Origin: Hippophae tibetana
Taxonomy: Eukaryota > Streptophyta > Magnoliopsida > Rosales > Elaeagnaceae
Assembly (NCBI GenBank): GCA_037013495.1
Contig: CM072802.1
Location: 45,732,501-45,796,500 of the forward strand
DNA: 64,000 nt
Direction: 5' to 3'
The stretch's first letter is position 1; each line of letters starts with the position of its first letter. Positions 10,861-21,852 of this stretch are shown in pieces. Under the pieces are notes generated by a model, which ran no database searches, was not told where the DNA came from, and saw only the letters and a list, made by a program, of their open reading frames with translations. The position numbers and the translations under genes are program-made.

Positions 10861-11600
10861 GTAAAATTGTAAAAAACAATTGAAGTGAGATTGGAATCAT
10901 GATTCCTTATGGGGGAGAATTAATTATGATTCTTTCTTTTTTAGTAATGGATTCTATTCTAATTCAAATTTTGAAGCCAACCAAACATAAAATTGGAAGT
11001 AATTAATTCTAATTCCATTTTATTCTAGTCAACCAAATATGGGGCAATGTAATATTACCAAATGTCCCAATATACTGTCAACAAATATTTTCTAGCATCT
11101 ATTCAAGAACGTCTGGTTGAACATATACCAAATGTCTCTATATTAACTAACAAAATAATATAACTCATATTAAAAAAATCAAAGTCCAAGAAGATGGAGA
11201 AATTGATGGATGTTGTGAGGTAGGTGCTACTTGTCATATTGTAGTAAACAATTATGATGCTATATTTTGACTAAGTTTGTTAAAAAATCTCATCATCACC
11301 TCATGTCATTAATCCATCATCTCATGTTGTTTAGTAAATATATCATTACAATATTTTTGAGTTTAAATTTGCTGATTGTGGACTTAAATTTGAACAATTT
11401 CAACATGGACAATGGAATGGAATTAGAATGGACATGGGAATATGAATAGAATAGAAACAATTTTATTTAGTTTGACCATTGGAATGAAAGAAATGATCAG
11501 TATTATAGTATTTGGTTTACAGTTAGAATAGAGTGGAAAATACTATATATATCAATTTAATACGACTATATTCAGTAAAATTTAAATAATATTATTTAAT
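10861..11600 (+). repeat. satellite core, full, tail cut
   Basis: Intact dyad GGAATCATGATTCC at 10893 and an intact right arm with both TTTGGTTT boxes. The AT tail stops at TATTATTTAATG near 11600, where orientation flips. Confidence 0.8.
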
Positions 11601-11845
11601 GCTAAACTGTAAAACCTAAACCCTAAATCTTAAATTCCAAATTCAAAACCCTAAACCCTAAACGAGAAACCTTATTTAGAAAAATAATAATTTTAATCTT
11701 AAACCTTAACCCATAAATATACCCTAAACCATAACGCATAAATATACACTAAACCCTAAACCCAAAATGTCAAATCCCAAAACCCAAAACACAAATTCCC
11801 TAAATCCAAAATCCAAAATCTAAGAACCCTAAGCACTATATGGAA
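11601..11845 (-). repeat. inverted telomere-like array
   Basis: AACCCTAAACCCTAAATC-type motifs, about two monomers. This is the second inverted block. Confidence 0.8.
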
Positions 11846-12100
11846 AAATAATAATTTTAATAAGATATTTCATTTTTAATTTATATTTATTTAGAAAAAT
11901 AATGGTTTAAATAATATATTTTGTGAGACGATAAAATAACAATTAAATAATATTATTTAAATTTTACTTAATATAGGAGTATTAAGGTAATATATACTAT
12001 TTTCCATTTCATTCTAATAGTAAACCAAATATTGGAATACGATGATCATGAGTTTAAATTTACTGATCGTGGACTTAAAATTTGAACACTTTCGACATGG
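11846..12100 (-). repeat. inverted satellite core, right part
   Basis: Reversed AT tail, then reversed core end (AGTATTAAGGTAATATATAC), then GAGTTTAAATTTACTGATCGTGGAC in forward sense at 12050-12085. The fragment is therefore internally rearranged. Satellite sequence ends near 12100. Confidence 0.65.
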
Positions 12101-13444
12101 GTAAAGTATCTTGTCTGATTCTCCAACCATAATGTCATTTGTAAATTCAATAAAAAATATCACTCCATCCTTACACTCTTTTTACGTCATCCATTTTGAA
12201 TCGTATGCTTTTGATTTATCAAATCTAAAACTAATTAGTATGTAAGTGAAAGTGTTTTCATTCATTATCACTCTCGATACTTTAAGAGCAATTTATTCAT
12301 TTTTATAGATGTCCCATAAATTTTTTAAAAATTAATATTACTAGGACTAGAGTTTAGTTAATACTCTTTTTATGTTATTATAAAAAATTTCCAAGAGCGA
12401 GATTTAATTCCAATTAATTTCGGAAGAGACAATGCAAACAGAAATTATAAAAGCACAAATATTTTATTTCAAAACACTATCATTTAATAAAATTTTAAAT
12501 TGTTAATATAACCTCAAATAAAACTATGAAAACTAAACAATCTCAAATTTTGTCCTCAAAAGAAACTCAACACCATTATTCCCCATTCCTACTTCTATAT
12601 GACAAGAAGAATACGATTTCATAAATTAAGCATATATATTTAACAATCAAATTGTCATTATCTTATTACTTATTTATTTTTAATATGAATTATTAATCCA
12701 CATATTTTACTTAATATGTAATCATAGGGAAAGCCTTCAATATTAGAAAAAACTTGGTCTAGAAAAGGAGAAAAAAGCAAGAAAATAAAGTACCAACAAT
12801 CTGTATGAGCTAGCTCATACAATAATATAACAAAAATCAATATAAGTACATAGAGATACAAATAAAACTCACTTCTTTCAAATTATGGTTAGGGCATCGA
12901 TAAATGACATTTCCTGACAATAGTAAAATGCCTTCTTATTCTATGTAAACCTATTATCCAATAACCCTTAATCGAAGAATAATAAACCTATTATCCAATA
13001 ATGTTTATAAAAATTAGAACTCTAATTTCTGCATCATCTTTGGTGTCTTTTATGTTTGCTTGTTTGTATACTTTTATTTTTCATTTTTTAATTTCATTAA
13101 TCCTATAAATAGAGATGGGTGATTGATTTAAGGAACAATGACTAATAGAACTGGCTTCGTGTTTTTGCAGATAAATAATCATAAAACTTTATATCTAACA
13201 ATTTTATCTCTATTTTACTATCAATATTTTGTTCTCTTTTTCTTTTACGGAAATAACTGATATTGCAGCTCAATATGCATTCATTGTTTTCCTATTTATA
13301 TAGTCCTCTACGAATTCAAAGGACTACCTTGGCTGAAAATAATATATTTATCTTTCAGTTGGTTTTCAAGAATGAAACATCTAAGAAGAAATTGAACAAA
13401 GCTAAGAAGAAATTGAACAAAGCTTGACCCTAGTCATTGATTAC
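12101..13444. other. AT-rich spacer, no gene recognised
   Basis: Single-copy-looking AT-rich DNA between satellite and LTR. It has a CTATAAATAGAG TATA-like site at 13103, a short 39-codon frame at 13138-13257 without recognisable similarity, and two nearby copies of CCTATTATCCAATAA (12950 and 12988). A perfect 21-bp tandem pair at 13381-13422 lies just outside the LTR. Confidence 0.5.
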
Positions 13445-15276
13445 TCATGAGTGCTCAAAAAGAACTAAAATCACTATGATTTTATGCATATTAAATGATT
13501 AAAAATATATATATTTATATGATTTTATGATAAATTTATATAAATTTGTCTTTTCGGAATCACGGGTATTTTTATTATTTTTCAGGTATTTTCAAAGAAA
13601 AAACGTAACTTAAAGACTCTAAGAGGAATACTGGAGACAATACATCACAAATATATTAATAAATAAATGAGAAAAGGTCAACAAATATGAAAAAATGGGT
13701 CAAAAGGGTCAAAAAAGAGGAAAACGCGCACGGAGCCGCCCAGCCGTGCCGAGCAACGCGCGCAGCTACTGCTTCCGCACATGCCTGTGCACGTCCCAGC
13801 TCCACTCCGCACGCGCCGCTGCCACCTGCGCCCCAATCTACGCACAGCCGCCCCACGTCCTGGTGACGTCATCAAATGACATCATCATTCACTACTTTGC
13901 GTTTCCACCATTTTTTATCATTTTTTCACCCACTTTTTCTTCCCATCCTCACCTATAAATACCCCCCATTCTTTTCATAAATAAACACACCTCAAAACAC
14001 ATCTTCTCTTCTTTTTCTTTTTCTTATTTCTTAGTTTTTTTAGTTTTTCTTAGTTTTTTTAGTTTTTCTTATTTTTTTTTAGTTTTTCTAGTTTTTTTAG
14101 TTTTTCTTAGTTTTTAGATTTTCTTAGTTAGTTTTTCTTAGTTTTTATGCTTTTATAATTTATTTTCTTTTTGATTCAATAAATGGGAGTGCAAATTCCG
14201 TTTGGAGGTTATCCAACAACGGGAATAACATAGAAGTACTATAAGGATTTTATTTTTTTTACAGTTATTTTTCATGCTTTATTCTTACATGTTATATTTT
14301 ATTTGTCTGTGATTAAATTTAATTTTGCTGGCTATTTGTAAACATGATATAATAATAACGTTGTTATGCTTGCGAAATAATAAATAGGTAAAAATCTCTA
14401 AAATGAATTGATTTTATTTTATTCAAGATTTTATATTACGAATATTAGAGAGAAATATATTATTTTTCATTACAAACTTAAACATGAAAATTACATTTTA
14501 AGGTTTAGTTATCCGGTCTGATTTAGAGTAGTGTTTTTTTATTTGTTGGTACAATCGCCCGATAGTTAGAGTGAAGCTCTATTTCAAAAGTTTTTATAAG
14601 AATTATTATATGAAAATGTATTAACAACATGTTTTCAGTAGTGGTTTTAAAACTTGAAAGTTAGTACTCGGATAATTAAATTCTTAGGTTTAATTTGGAC
14701 ACCTTGAATAAAGTTTAAACTGTCTAACCCCACCAAAGGTGGCATTTAAATGGTTCATTTTCAATCTCTTAGAAAAATGAATTAATTTAATTAACCAAAT
14801 TAGTTATCAACTTCACCCATAGGTGTTAATTGATTTGTTTAGTTAACAAAAAATATCTAACCCCACCATAGGTGGTATTCATATAAAAAAGAGAGAATCA
14901 ATAAATATCAATTTATATCTTTAATAACCTAAATAATATGAGCAAGCATAATTAACTTAGTTATTATATCCATAAATACTCCACTATTATAAATGATAAA
15001 ATTTGCATAAATGTTTATGGAATCTGTATCTAGGTTTATTTTTATGCTAGTAGATTAAAAACATAAAACCCCAAAATATCGTGACAGGATATTTAGGATT
15101 TAATTTCATTTTTAAAAGTTTGAATAATAAATTAAAAACCAGATATATTCCTTCCTTAGATCGACCTTGGGAGTATACTTATCATTTTCTACGAAATGAT
15201 TCGTGCACTTGCTAAAGTTTTATAAATATAAAACCAAAGTATTGCTAGAATCGGCGATGCCGGTTTTTGCTCATCA
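13445..15276 (+). repeat. Athila-like LTR A
   Basis: It follows LTR C (34568-36443) along its length. It starts TCATGAGTGCTC, one change from TGATGAGTGCTC, and ends GCTCATCA. U3 contains the GC-rich island (about 13729-13862), TGACGTCA at 13864 and TATA at 13954. The leader is rich in TTTTTCTTAG repeats (14020-14150), then AATAAA at 14178. The hairpin that precedes the poly(A) signal in LTRs C and D is deleted here. It is followed by a PBS, so this was a 5' LTR; no matching 3' LTR follows. Confidence 0.85.
13864..13961 (+). promoter_or_regulatory. LTR A core promoter (TGACGTCA and TATA)
   Basis: TGACGTCA (13864-13871), a palindromic bZIP/CRE-type site, lies about 80 bp upstream of TATAAATA (13954-13961). 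The same pair with similar spacing occurs in LTRs C and D, which supports a real promoter module. Confidence 0.6.
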
Positions 15277-15282
15277 AGTTTT

Positions 15283-15300
15283 TGGCACCGTTACCGATGA
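15283..15300 (+). other. degenerate primer-binding site of LTR A
   Basis: TGGCACCGTTACCGATGA resembles the tRNA-Asp PBS at 36450 but with four changes. It sits six bases after the LTR end (AGTTTT spacer). Confidence 0.7.
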
Positions 15301-16640
15301 AGGAATAACGTTTTTAAATTATTTATCAAAATTTTAAAAACATTTTGTGTTGTAAATAATTGGGGTTTTTTATTTAAAAATAAAAAAAATAAAAAAATTT
15401 CATAAGAAATAAAAAATAAAAAATAAAATATAATATAAAATATAAAAATATAAAAATATAAAAATATAAAAATATAAAAAAATATAAATTTTTTTATAAT
15501 AATAATAATAATTTCGTTAATAGTAAAATAATTTTGAAATTTGAAATTTAAAGTAAAATAAACTTTCCGTTCATGAATAGTAAAAAAAATTAAAATTTTA
15601 AAAATTTTAAGGAAAAAAAAAAAGAAATAAATAAAAATTATAGTGTTGATAGTAAAGTAATTTTGCAATTGGAAATTTGAATAAAAAAAACTTAAATAAA
15701 TTTTAAATAAAAATAAAAATAAATTTTTTTTACCTTTTTCAATTTTATTTTATTTTATTTTATTTTAGTTTGATTTTTTTTAATTTATCATTTTTTTCGT
15801 TAACTATGTTTTATCTTAATTTTCATTTAACTTAATTAACTTAGGTTTTTAGTAACTTAATTAACTTAGATTTTTACTTAAATTAACTTAGTCTTTTTAC
15901 TTAACTTAACTTAATTAACTCCGATTTTTACTTACCTTAACTTAATTAATCTAAATTTTTACTTAACTTAACTTAATTAACTTAATTTTAATAGCATAAA
16001 AAGTAAAGATCTAAGGTAGTTCTGTATAGGAGACTAGTTCTTGGAAGCCTTTGTGCCACTAGTCTTTCCTGGGAACGTTGTTCTGTCTAGGAGGATGATT
16101 TTTAAGGATCCTTTGCACCACCATTCTTTCCTGGGAGCACTCTTGGTTAATACTGATTATGTTATTTTATCTTAAAGAAAACAAAAACAAAAACAAAAAA
16201 AAATTCTGAAACTATCTCCAAAATTTTAATGTTTTAATTACAATCTAAATAGTTAGTTTCTTTGTTTGATCTAGGTAAAATTGTGTTTTGATGCCTTAAT
16301 TATTTGATTTGCACCTAGATGTCGGTTATCTAAAAACCCTCAAGTATGCCCCTAGTTTTAAGTACAGAAAAATTTGAAAATCAATAGGGCATGACTGAAA
16401 GAGTATAGGTAGACAACCTTGTTTTACCCGTAGGTTTGAATGACTCAATGATGAGCGGACATTAAGTTTACTTAAAATGCAATCCCCAAGTTACATCATG
16501 CTAAGACGTTAAACTAAGCGTTGGATGGGAGGCAACCCATCATTTTAGGTAATTTTCTTTTGTTTTTTATTTATTTAATTTCTATTGTTTATTTTAGTTT
16601 AATTATACGTGAATAATTTTAAAATTGTTAAAACTAAAAA
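15301..16640 (+). mobile_element. degraded interior of Athila-like element A
   Basis: AT-rich, no gag frame visible. It holds (TATAAAAA)n at about 15438-15490, a roughly 35-bp tandem repeat built on TTAACTTAATTAACTTA (about 15827-15990), a 62-63 bp imperfect tandem pair at 16015-16139, and a motif near 16518 (GCGTTGGATGGGAGGCAACC) resembling the GGGAGGCAACCCA segment of the 3' part of related plant elements. The coding domains expected between PBS and that motif are gone. Confidence 0.6.
16015..16139 (+). repeat. imperfect tandem pair of about 63 bp
   Basis: Two adjacent units begin GTAGTTCTGTATAGGAG and GTTGTTCTGTCTAGGAG and both end in CTTTCCTGGGA(A/G)C. The first contains GACTAGT...ACTAGTC, able to form a stem; the second keeps the layout but not the pairing. 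Confidence 0.65.
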
Positions 16641-16650
16641 TATTTGTTGA

Positions 16651-17142
16651 GTCAATGACTGAGATAAGATTTTTGTTAGCTCTTTCTAGCAAGCATTGTT
16701 TAAGCTACATGGTACTCAATTGAGAATAAGCTCTAGTTACCATCCACAAACGGATGGATAGACTGAGGTGATTAACCAGACTTTGGAATAGTATCTACGT
16801 TGCTTTGCTGGTGAGCAACGAAAATAGTGGGTTGAATGGATACCATGGGCTGAGTTTAGCTATAACACCTCCCTCCACTCTTCCACCAAATGTACACCAT
16901 TTGAGGTAGTTTATGTTATTCCTCCCCCTCAACTGGTGACTTATATACCAGGTACCTCCAAAGTTTCCACTGTAGACGAATACCCCCATTATCAAGACAC
17001 CATCCAACAAGAACTGTGACATAATCTTCTACAAGCTCAAAATCGCATGAAGTGTCAAACCGATCAGCATAGAAGAGAGCTCTCCTTCCTAGTAGGGGAT
17101 TATGTCTATTGGAAGCTACAGAGACGAAGGAAGAAAGCTTAG
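16651..17142 (+). pseudogene. Ty3/gypsy integrase fragment with premature stops
   Basis: One reading frame (phase of 16651) stays open to similarity for 163 codons without an indel. It reads ALFKLHGTQLRISSSYHPQT, then TEVINQTLE, then WAEFSYNTSLHSSTKCTPFE and finally LSFLVGDYVYWKLQ. These match the C-terminal part of the integrase catalytic core and the GPY/F-like end of chromovirus-type Ty3/gypsy integrases. The Glu of TEV corresponds to the third catalytic acid of the D,D,E triad. Stops fall at 16660, 16687, 16759, 16789, 16825 and 17017, each one transition away from the residue normal for the family. The N-terminal zinc-binding part and first two Asp residues are absent. Its clade differs from the Athila-like LTR upstream, so it is probably a separate fragment. 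Confidence 0.85.
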
Positions 17143-18869
17143 TAGAGGAAGGAATAAAATGTCAAATGGAATGAGATTTTTTATTTTATTTTACAAATTA
17201 TTAATTAACATCAAGCGGCATATGGGAAATTTTTCCTCTTTTCTTTTTCCCCTGCTTGGGACAAGATTTATCATGATAAATAGTTTGTCGCAAATTATGT
17301 CTTTTCCATTGAATATTAGTTTTGTTATCTACTATTTATCGAGTAAAATAAATCGTAACAAGTTATATGTTTCTTTGCCAACAAATATTAGATTTATCAT
17401 CTATTATTTATTCCGATAAAACCAAGTTGTCACAAATTATATTTATATTAAAATTTTATATTTTAATTAAAAGTTGAGGTTTTTGAATATGTTTGAAAAT
17501 ATTAGGTTTGTCACTTATTATTTATCCTAACAAATAAATTTTTACAAACTATATTTAAATATGTTAATAAAATTGAGTTTTTCACCTCTTAAAATATAAT
17601 GTTTCGTCATTAGAAAAACTTTTGACTAACACTTTCAATACAAACATTTGAATGATGATGGATTTATTTAATTCGTTAAATATAATTGTATTTAGTGATA
17701 AATTTATATTTATCTTCTAAAATTTTCATCACCATTCAACTATTTTCTTGTTTTAGTTTCAACAAAGATGATGATTATATTGGCGGGTAATCTGTGTACT
17801 ATCGACCCATTTAAGTGTTCCATCTTGGAACATATTTGTTTCTTAATGCAAATCACACTTTACCTACGAGGGGAAAATAAAAAAAAAAAGGTGTGGCCAA
17901 ATTTTTATTATAATATAGGGCACTATTTCTTGCACGGCTTACTTTTTGCAAATGAAGGAACGCTTCGACTCCGGCTCCTTAGCAGATAAAATATGTATTT
18001 TATCTTAATTTTTAATAAATAAAATTTATAAAATTATAAATAAATTATATACATACAATAAAAGTTAAATTTTAGATTTTAATATTTAATGTCTTATTAT
18101 AAATTAAATAATTTAAATATATTTTTATTAAAATAATATATAGTATTTTTCTAAAATATATAAGCTCATACTAATATTTGATTTATAATTATTCGCATAT
18201 CCTTTTGTGTTTTATGTACTGAATTTATCATTCAATATTTTAAGTTATATGATTGAATTTTATCTATTATTATTGGAATATCATTTTTTAAAGTTATTTT
18301 GCTTATATTATTAGAATACATTTTGATAAGAGATGTATAAGTTACTCAATTTTTAATATTAGAATACTTTAATTATATCTTTAAAATTCTATGAGTATAA
18401 GTGTTATTTTTTATAATAAAAAAGGGACATTTCATCACATAACTTTAAAATTATGTGATTAGAATGTCCAAATTTTAAAAAACAATTAACATATATATCT
18501 TTTACAAAACTCGATCAAAGTATCTAAATAATACAAACAAAATGACTTTTAGCATAAATTGTAACAATAATAAATTTAACTTTGACAAAAATTTATACCA
18601 ACAATTTTATATTTTTTAAACCTTTTTTAAATTTTAATTTAATTACTTTTCTTTAAAAAAATTATTTATCACAAATTTGTAGTAAATTATAAATAATATA
18701 TCAAAATATTATTAGTAAGTATAGTTAGAATTGTGATTGTACTATAATTATGATACATAAAAGTACTATTTTTATTATTACTACATCCTCTTATCTTTAT
18801 ATAGATGGAAGTTTTTTGAATACTCTAGAATATGGAGAAGTGATGAGAAAATTAAACTCATAATCTCAA
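17143..18869. other. AT-rich DNA with divergent tandem repeats
   Basis: No gene recognised. At about 17265-17575 four divergent units share ATTAG.TTT(A/G)TCA..TATTATTTAT and (G/C)TCACAAATTATAT-like blocks spaced about 65-100 bp. Such GTCAC/GACGA-like subterminal repeats resemble those near ends of CACTA-type DNA transposons, but no CACTA terminus was found. The rest (17600-18869) is plain AT-rich sequence. Confidence 0.45.
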
Positions 18870-18954
18870 GTGTATTTATGTAATATTGATCCCACCATTT
18901 CCCCATTCCTATTTTTATTTTTGTTTTGTTTCTATTTATATAAAGGTGTACTAA

Positions 18955-19220
18955 AGTGTAGCAATATTTTTATTGTTGTTGCCTCTCTCTTTTTTCTTTT
19001 CTTTTCTTTTCCTCTCCCACTCCCCCAGCACTCCCTTGCTCGCGTCCCTCTCTCTTTTTATTTCTTTTCCCCTTCCCTTTTTTTCCCATAGCACTCCATC
19101 GCTTGCCTCCCTTTCTCCTTTTTCTTTTCTTTTCCTTTTGCCCTCCTTTCCCCCATCACTCCCTCACTCACCTCCTTCTCTTTTTTTCCTTTTATTTTCC
19201 TCTTCCCCTTGCTCAACCTA
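18955..19220 (+). repeat. pyrimidine-rich minisatellite
   Basis: About four imperfect units of roughly 62 bp. Each has a CTTTTCTTTTC tract, then CTCCC.C..CACTCCCT.(G/A)CT(C/T)(G/A)C and CTCCC. The strand bias (almost no A or G) makes two long but meaningless frames. It may form triplex DNA; whether it was once a 5' leader of a gene is unknown. Confidence 0.65.
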
Positions 19221-19783
19221 ACTAATGCTTAAAACTCTAAAATCCCTAGCAATTCCTCTCACTATCGTCAGGGATCTTTGACCATCGCTGACCAATCATC
19301 AGTCTCGTATTTCTGCACCCACCAATCCCTCAGTATTGTGCAACTTTAGATACCAAAATTCGCACAACAAGCCACAAGATTCGAGCAAAAAGGAAATATA
19401 TAAGATCACTTAAATGGTTAGTTTTCAAGTAGATTTAAACATGATATTATACTTGCAATTTAAACAAGATTCTTATTTTTTGAATGTTATGCTTGTGATA
19501 TATTTTCAATATGCAAGTTGGTTTGTAATTTTAAATATTTCATCTATTTGATACACGAGTAAGATCTTATTGCCTTGGTATTTTCATTTTGGTTCATTTA
19601 TGTTTCTTGTAATTACCATACCAAGCTTTTGTATTGAATGAGACTGACTATTACATTTAAAATATTATATTGATACTTGCTTTTAATTTGGGATCCTGTT
19701 TTTTATTGATATTTTATTTATTTTTGTAGAAGTTTTCAATAAAAATAGAAAATAAATTTTACATCGGGAGAAATAAAGAAGAA
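19221..19783. other. spacer without recognised feature
   Basis: Moderately AT-rich. Downstream of the pyrimidine tract is a less AT-rich patch (19240-19390, with CAGGGATCTTTGACCATCGC) that looks like former genic DNA, but no frame or family is recognisable. Confidence 0.35.
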
Positions 19784-20150
19784 GTTTAGATGGAAAAGTT
19801 TTTGGACCACAAACTGTCTTTGGATGAACAACATCTAGATTCTTATTTCAGGCTCGAGAGGATGATATCATTTTGACTACTTATATCAAAATAGAAATAA
19901 CTTGGCTTAATAAACTTTTCTAGTGGCTTGCTGTAGAAGACTAGGAAGATATCAAATTTGGTGTGGAAATGAAGTTGAATTTTATGCAGTTTCCTTTGTT
20001 AAAGATGCACAAGTAGTTCATGAATTGAATTTTTTTCTTAAAAGTAAGGATATATGCATCAATTGTATAAAATATAAATTCATGAGCTGCTACCTCTAAA
20101 GGTCGTAACTTATTCCATTTTCTACTTACATATGGCAAGTTGTGGAACAT
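19784..20150 (+). pseudogene. plant cytosolic sulfotransferase-like fragment, decayed
   Basis: Three blocks in the right order resemble soluble sulfotransferases, which move sulfate from PAPS to small hydroxylated compounds. Block 1 (19846-19920) reads FQAREDDIILTTYIKIEITW then LNKL, against the family pattern F-A---DD-I---YPKSGTTWLKAL of the PAPS-binding loop; the loop's Ser/Gly/Thr are mostly lost while Lys and TWL remain. Block 2 (19993-20040) reads PFVKDAQVVHELNFFL, resembling P-L---NPHELVPFLE. Block 3 (20119-20140) resembles FSTHIPYASLP at the nucleotide level with a small deletion. Frames shift between blocks and there are stops at 19921 and 19951. The C-terminal half is absent. Identification is by motif memory, not by a search. 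Confidence 0.55.
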
Positions 20151-20179
20151 ATATTCATGTGATTGTTAAGATAGAAAGT

Positions 20180-20914
20180 GTTGACTCCAATCAACCAAAC
20201 ATGAGGTAATGTAATATTACCTTTAGATATACAAAAATATACTCTACATTTTCTATCAAAATATATACCACCTAACCCAAAACATACCCCAATATATCGT
20301 CAACAAAGGAATTCTAGCATTTATTCAAGAAATTCAAGTCTAACATATATCAAATGTCACTACATAAACTAATAAAATAATAAAACTCCAATAAGAAAAA
20401 AAATCAAATCTAAGAAGATTGAGAAATTGATAGATGTTTTGAGGTATGTACTACTTATGATATTGTACTAAAGAACTATGATGCTATATTTTGACTAAAT
20501 TTGTGCAAGAATCTCATCATCACCTCATGTCATTGAACCATCATCTCCTGTTATTGAGTAAATATATGAATACAATGATTGTGAGTTTAAATTTGCTGGC
20601 TGTGGACTTAAAATTAGAACACTTTTGACCTTGGATAACGAAATGTAATGGGAATGAGATGGAATGGAAGCATTTTTGTTTGTTTTGACCATTAGAATAA
20701 AAGAAGGAATCAGTATTATAGCTTTTTGTTTACAATTGGAATGGAATGTAAAAAAACTATATATTACCTAAATACCCATATATTCAATAAAATCTAAATA
20801 ATATCATTTAATTATTATTTTTTCGTTATACAAAATACAATATTTGAATCATTATTTTTCTAAATAATTATTACTTAAAAGTAAAATATATTATTAAAAT
20901 TATTTTTTTTAAAT
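20180..20914 (+). repeat. satellite core, subfamily with extra segment, left end missing
   Basis: Starts inside the left arm (CCAATCAACCAAACATGAGG). Contains the roughly 70-bp insert beginning CTTTAGATATACAAAAATAT that is confined to cores between 20.2 and 27.8 kb. The right arm and tail are complete. Confidence 0.75.
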
Positions 20915-21290
20915 AAGGTTTAGGGTTTTGAGGTTTGGGATTTGGGGTTTAGGGTTTTGTGATTTGGGATATAAGGTTTAGGGTTTAAGGTTAAATTTAT
21001 GGGTTATGGTTTAGGGTTAAAATTATTAATTTTTAAATAGGGTTTACCGTTTGAGGTTTAGTGTTTAGGGTTTATGATTATATTTATGTGTTAAGGTTTA
21101 GGGTTAATAAGACTATTTTTCTAAATTTAGTTTAGGATTTTGGAATTTGGGTTTAGGGTTATATTTATGGGTTAAGGTTTATTGTAAAAATTATAATTTT
21201 CTAAATAGGTTTTAGGGTTTGGGGTCTTGGGATATGGGATTCGGGTTTTAGTGTTTAGGGCTTATGGTTTAGGGTTATATTTGGGGTGGG
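20915..21290 (+). repeat. telomere-like satellite array
   Basis: About three to four monomers, the shortest complete inter-core array on this side. It ends in GGGGTGGGGTAAAATTGG rather than the GGTTTGGGTAAAATTGT lead-in common elsewhere. Confidence 0.8.
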
Positions 21291-21797
21291 GTAAAATTGG
21301 AAAAAAAATTTAGATTGGAATGGAATCATGATTCCATAAGGGGGGAAAAGGAATTTTGATTCCTTATCTTTTAAGAATTGATTCCATTCCTTTACTACTT
21401 TTCTGTCCAAACAAACATAATATTTGAAGAAATCAATTCTAACTCTATTTCATTCTAATCAATCAAATTTGGGGTAATGTAATATTACCTTTACATATAC
21501 AAAAATATACTCCATATTCTATATCAAAATATATACCACCTAATCCACAACATGTCGTAATATACCATTAACCAAGTAATTCTAGTATTTATTCAAGAAC
21601 TTCAGGTTTAACAATTACCAAATGTCTTTGCATAAAAAAACAAAATAATATAACTCCAATAAGAAAAAAAATCCAAGTCTAAGAATATGGAGAAATTAAT
21701 GGATGGTGTGAGGTAGATGCTATCTGTGATATTGTTCTAAAGAATTATGATGTTATATTTTGACTAAGTTTGTTTAAGAATGTCATAATCACCTCAT
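21291..21797 (+). repeat. satellite core, insert subfamily, interrupted by LTR B
   Basis: Dyad at 21322, extra 70-bp segment present. The copy stops after GTCATAATCACCTCAT at the LTR junction; its right half does not resume on the other side. Confidence 0.75.
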
Positions 21798-21852
21798 ATT
21801 ATGCTTGCTCATATTATTTTGACTAAGTTAATTATGCTTGCTCATATTATTT
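21798..21852 (+). repeat. 22-bp direct duplication at the LTR B junction
   Basis: ATTATGCTTGCTCATATTAT occurs at 21798 and again at 21831. TTTTGACTAAGTT, a core motif, also recurs between them. Only the second copy is collinear with the LTR. Confidence 0.7.

Noticed and set aside
13103-13257. Small gene with TATA box and 39-codon frame
   Set aside because: A TATA-like string and short AT-rich frame alone are not enough; no similarity or conservation seen.
13656-13958. Overlapping frames of 65-87 codons in GC-rich DNA
   Set aside because: They lie in the GC island of LTR A on both strands, are absent from LTRs B, C and D, and match no family.
15291-15668. 125-codon frame on the minus strand
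   Set aside because: Translation of A/T homopolymer and (TATAAAAA)n sequence, giving only Phe/Ile/Lys/Tyr runs.
16795-17022. 75-codon frame on the minus strand
   Set aside because: Antisense shadow of the integrase fragment.
17102-17419. 105-codon frame starting in the integrase end
   Set aside because: Wrong frame relative to the integrase and runs into AT-rich repeats; no family recognised.
18870-19221. Two overlapping frames of 73 and 82 codons
   Set aside because: Pyrimidine-only minisatellite yielding Ser/Phe/Leu/Pro runs.
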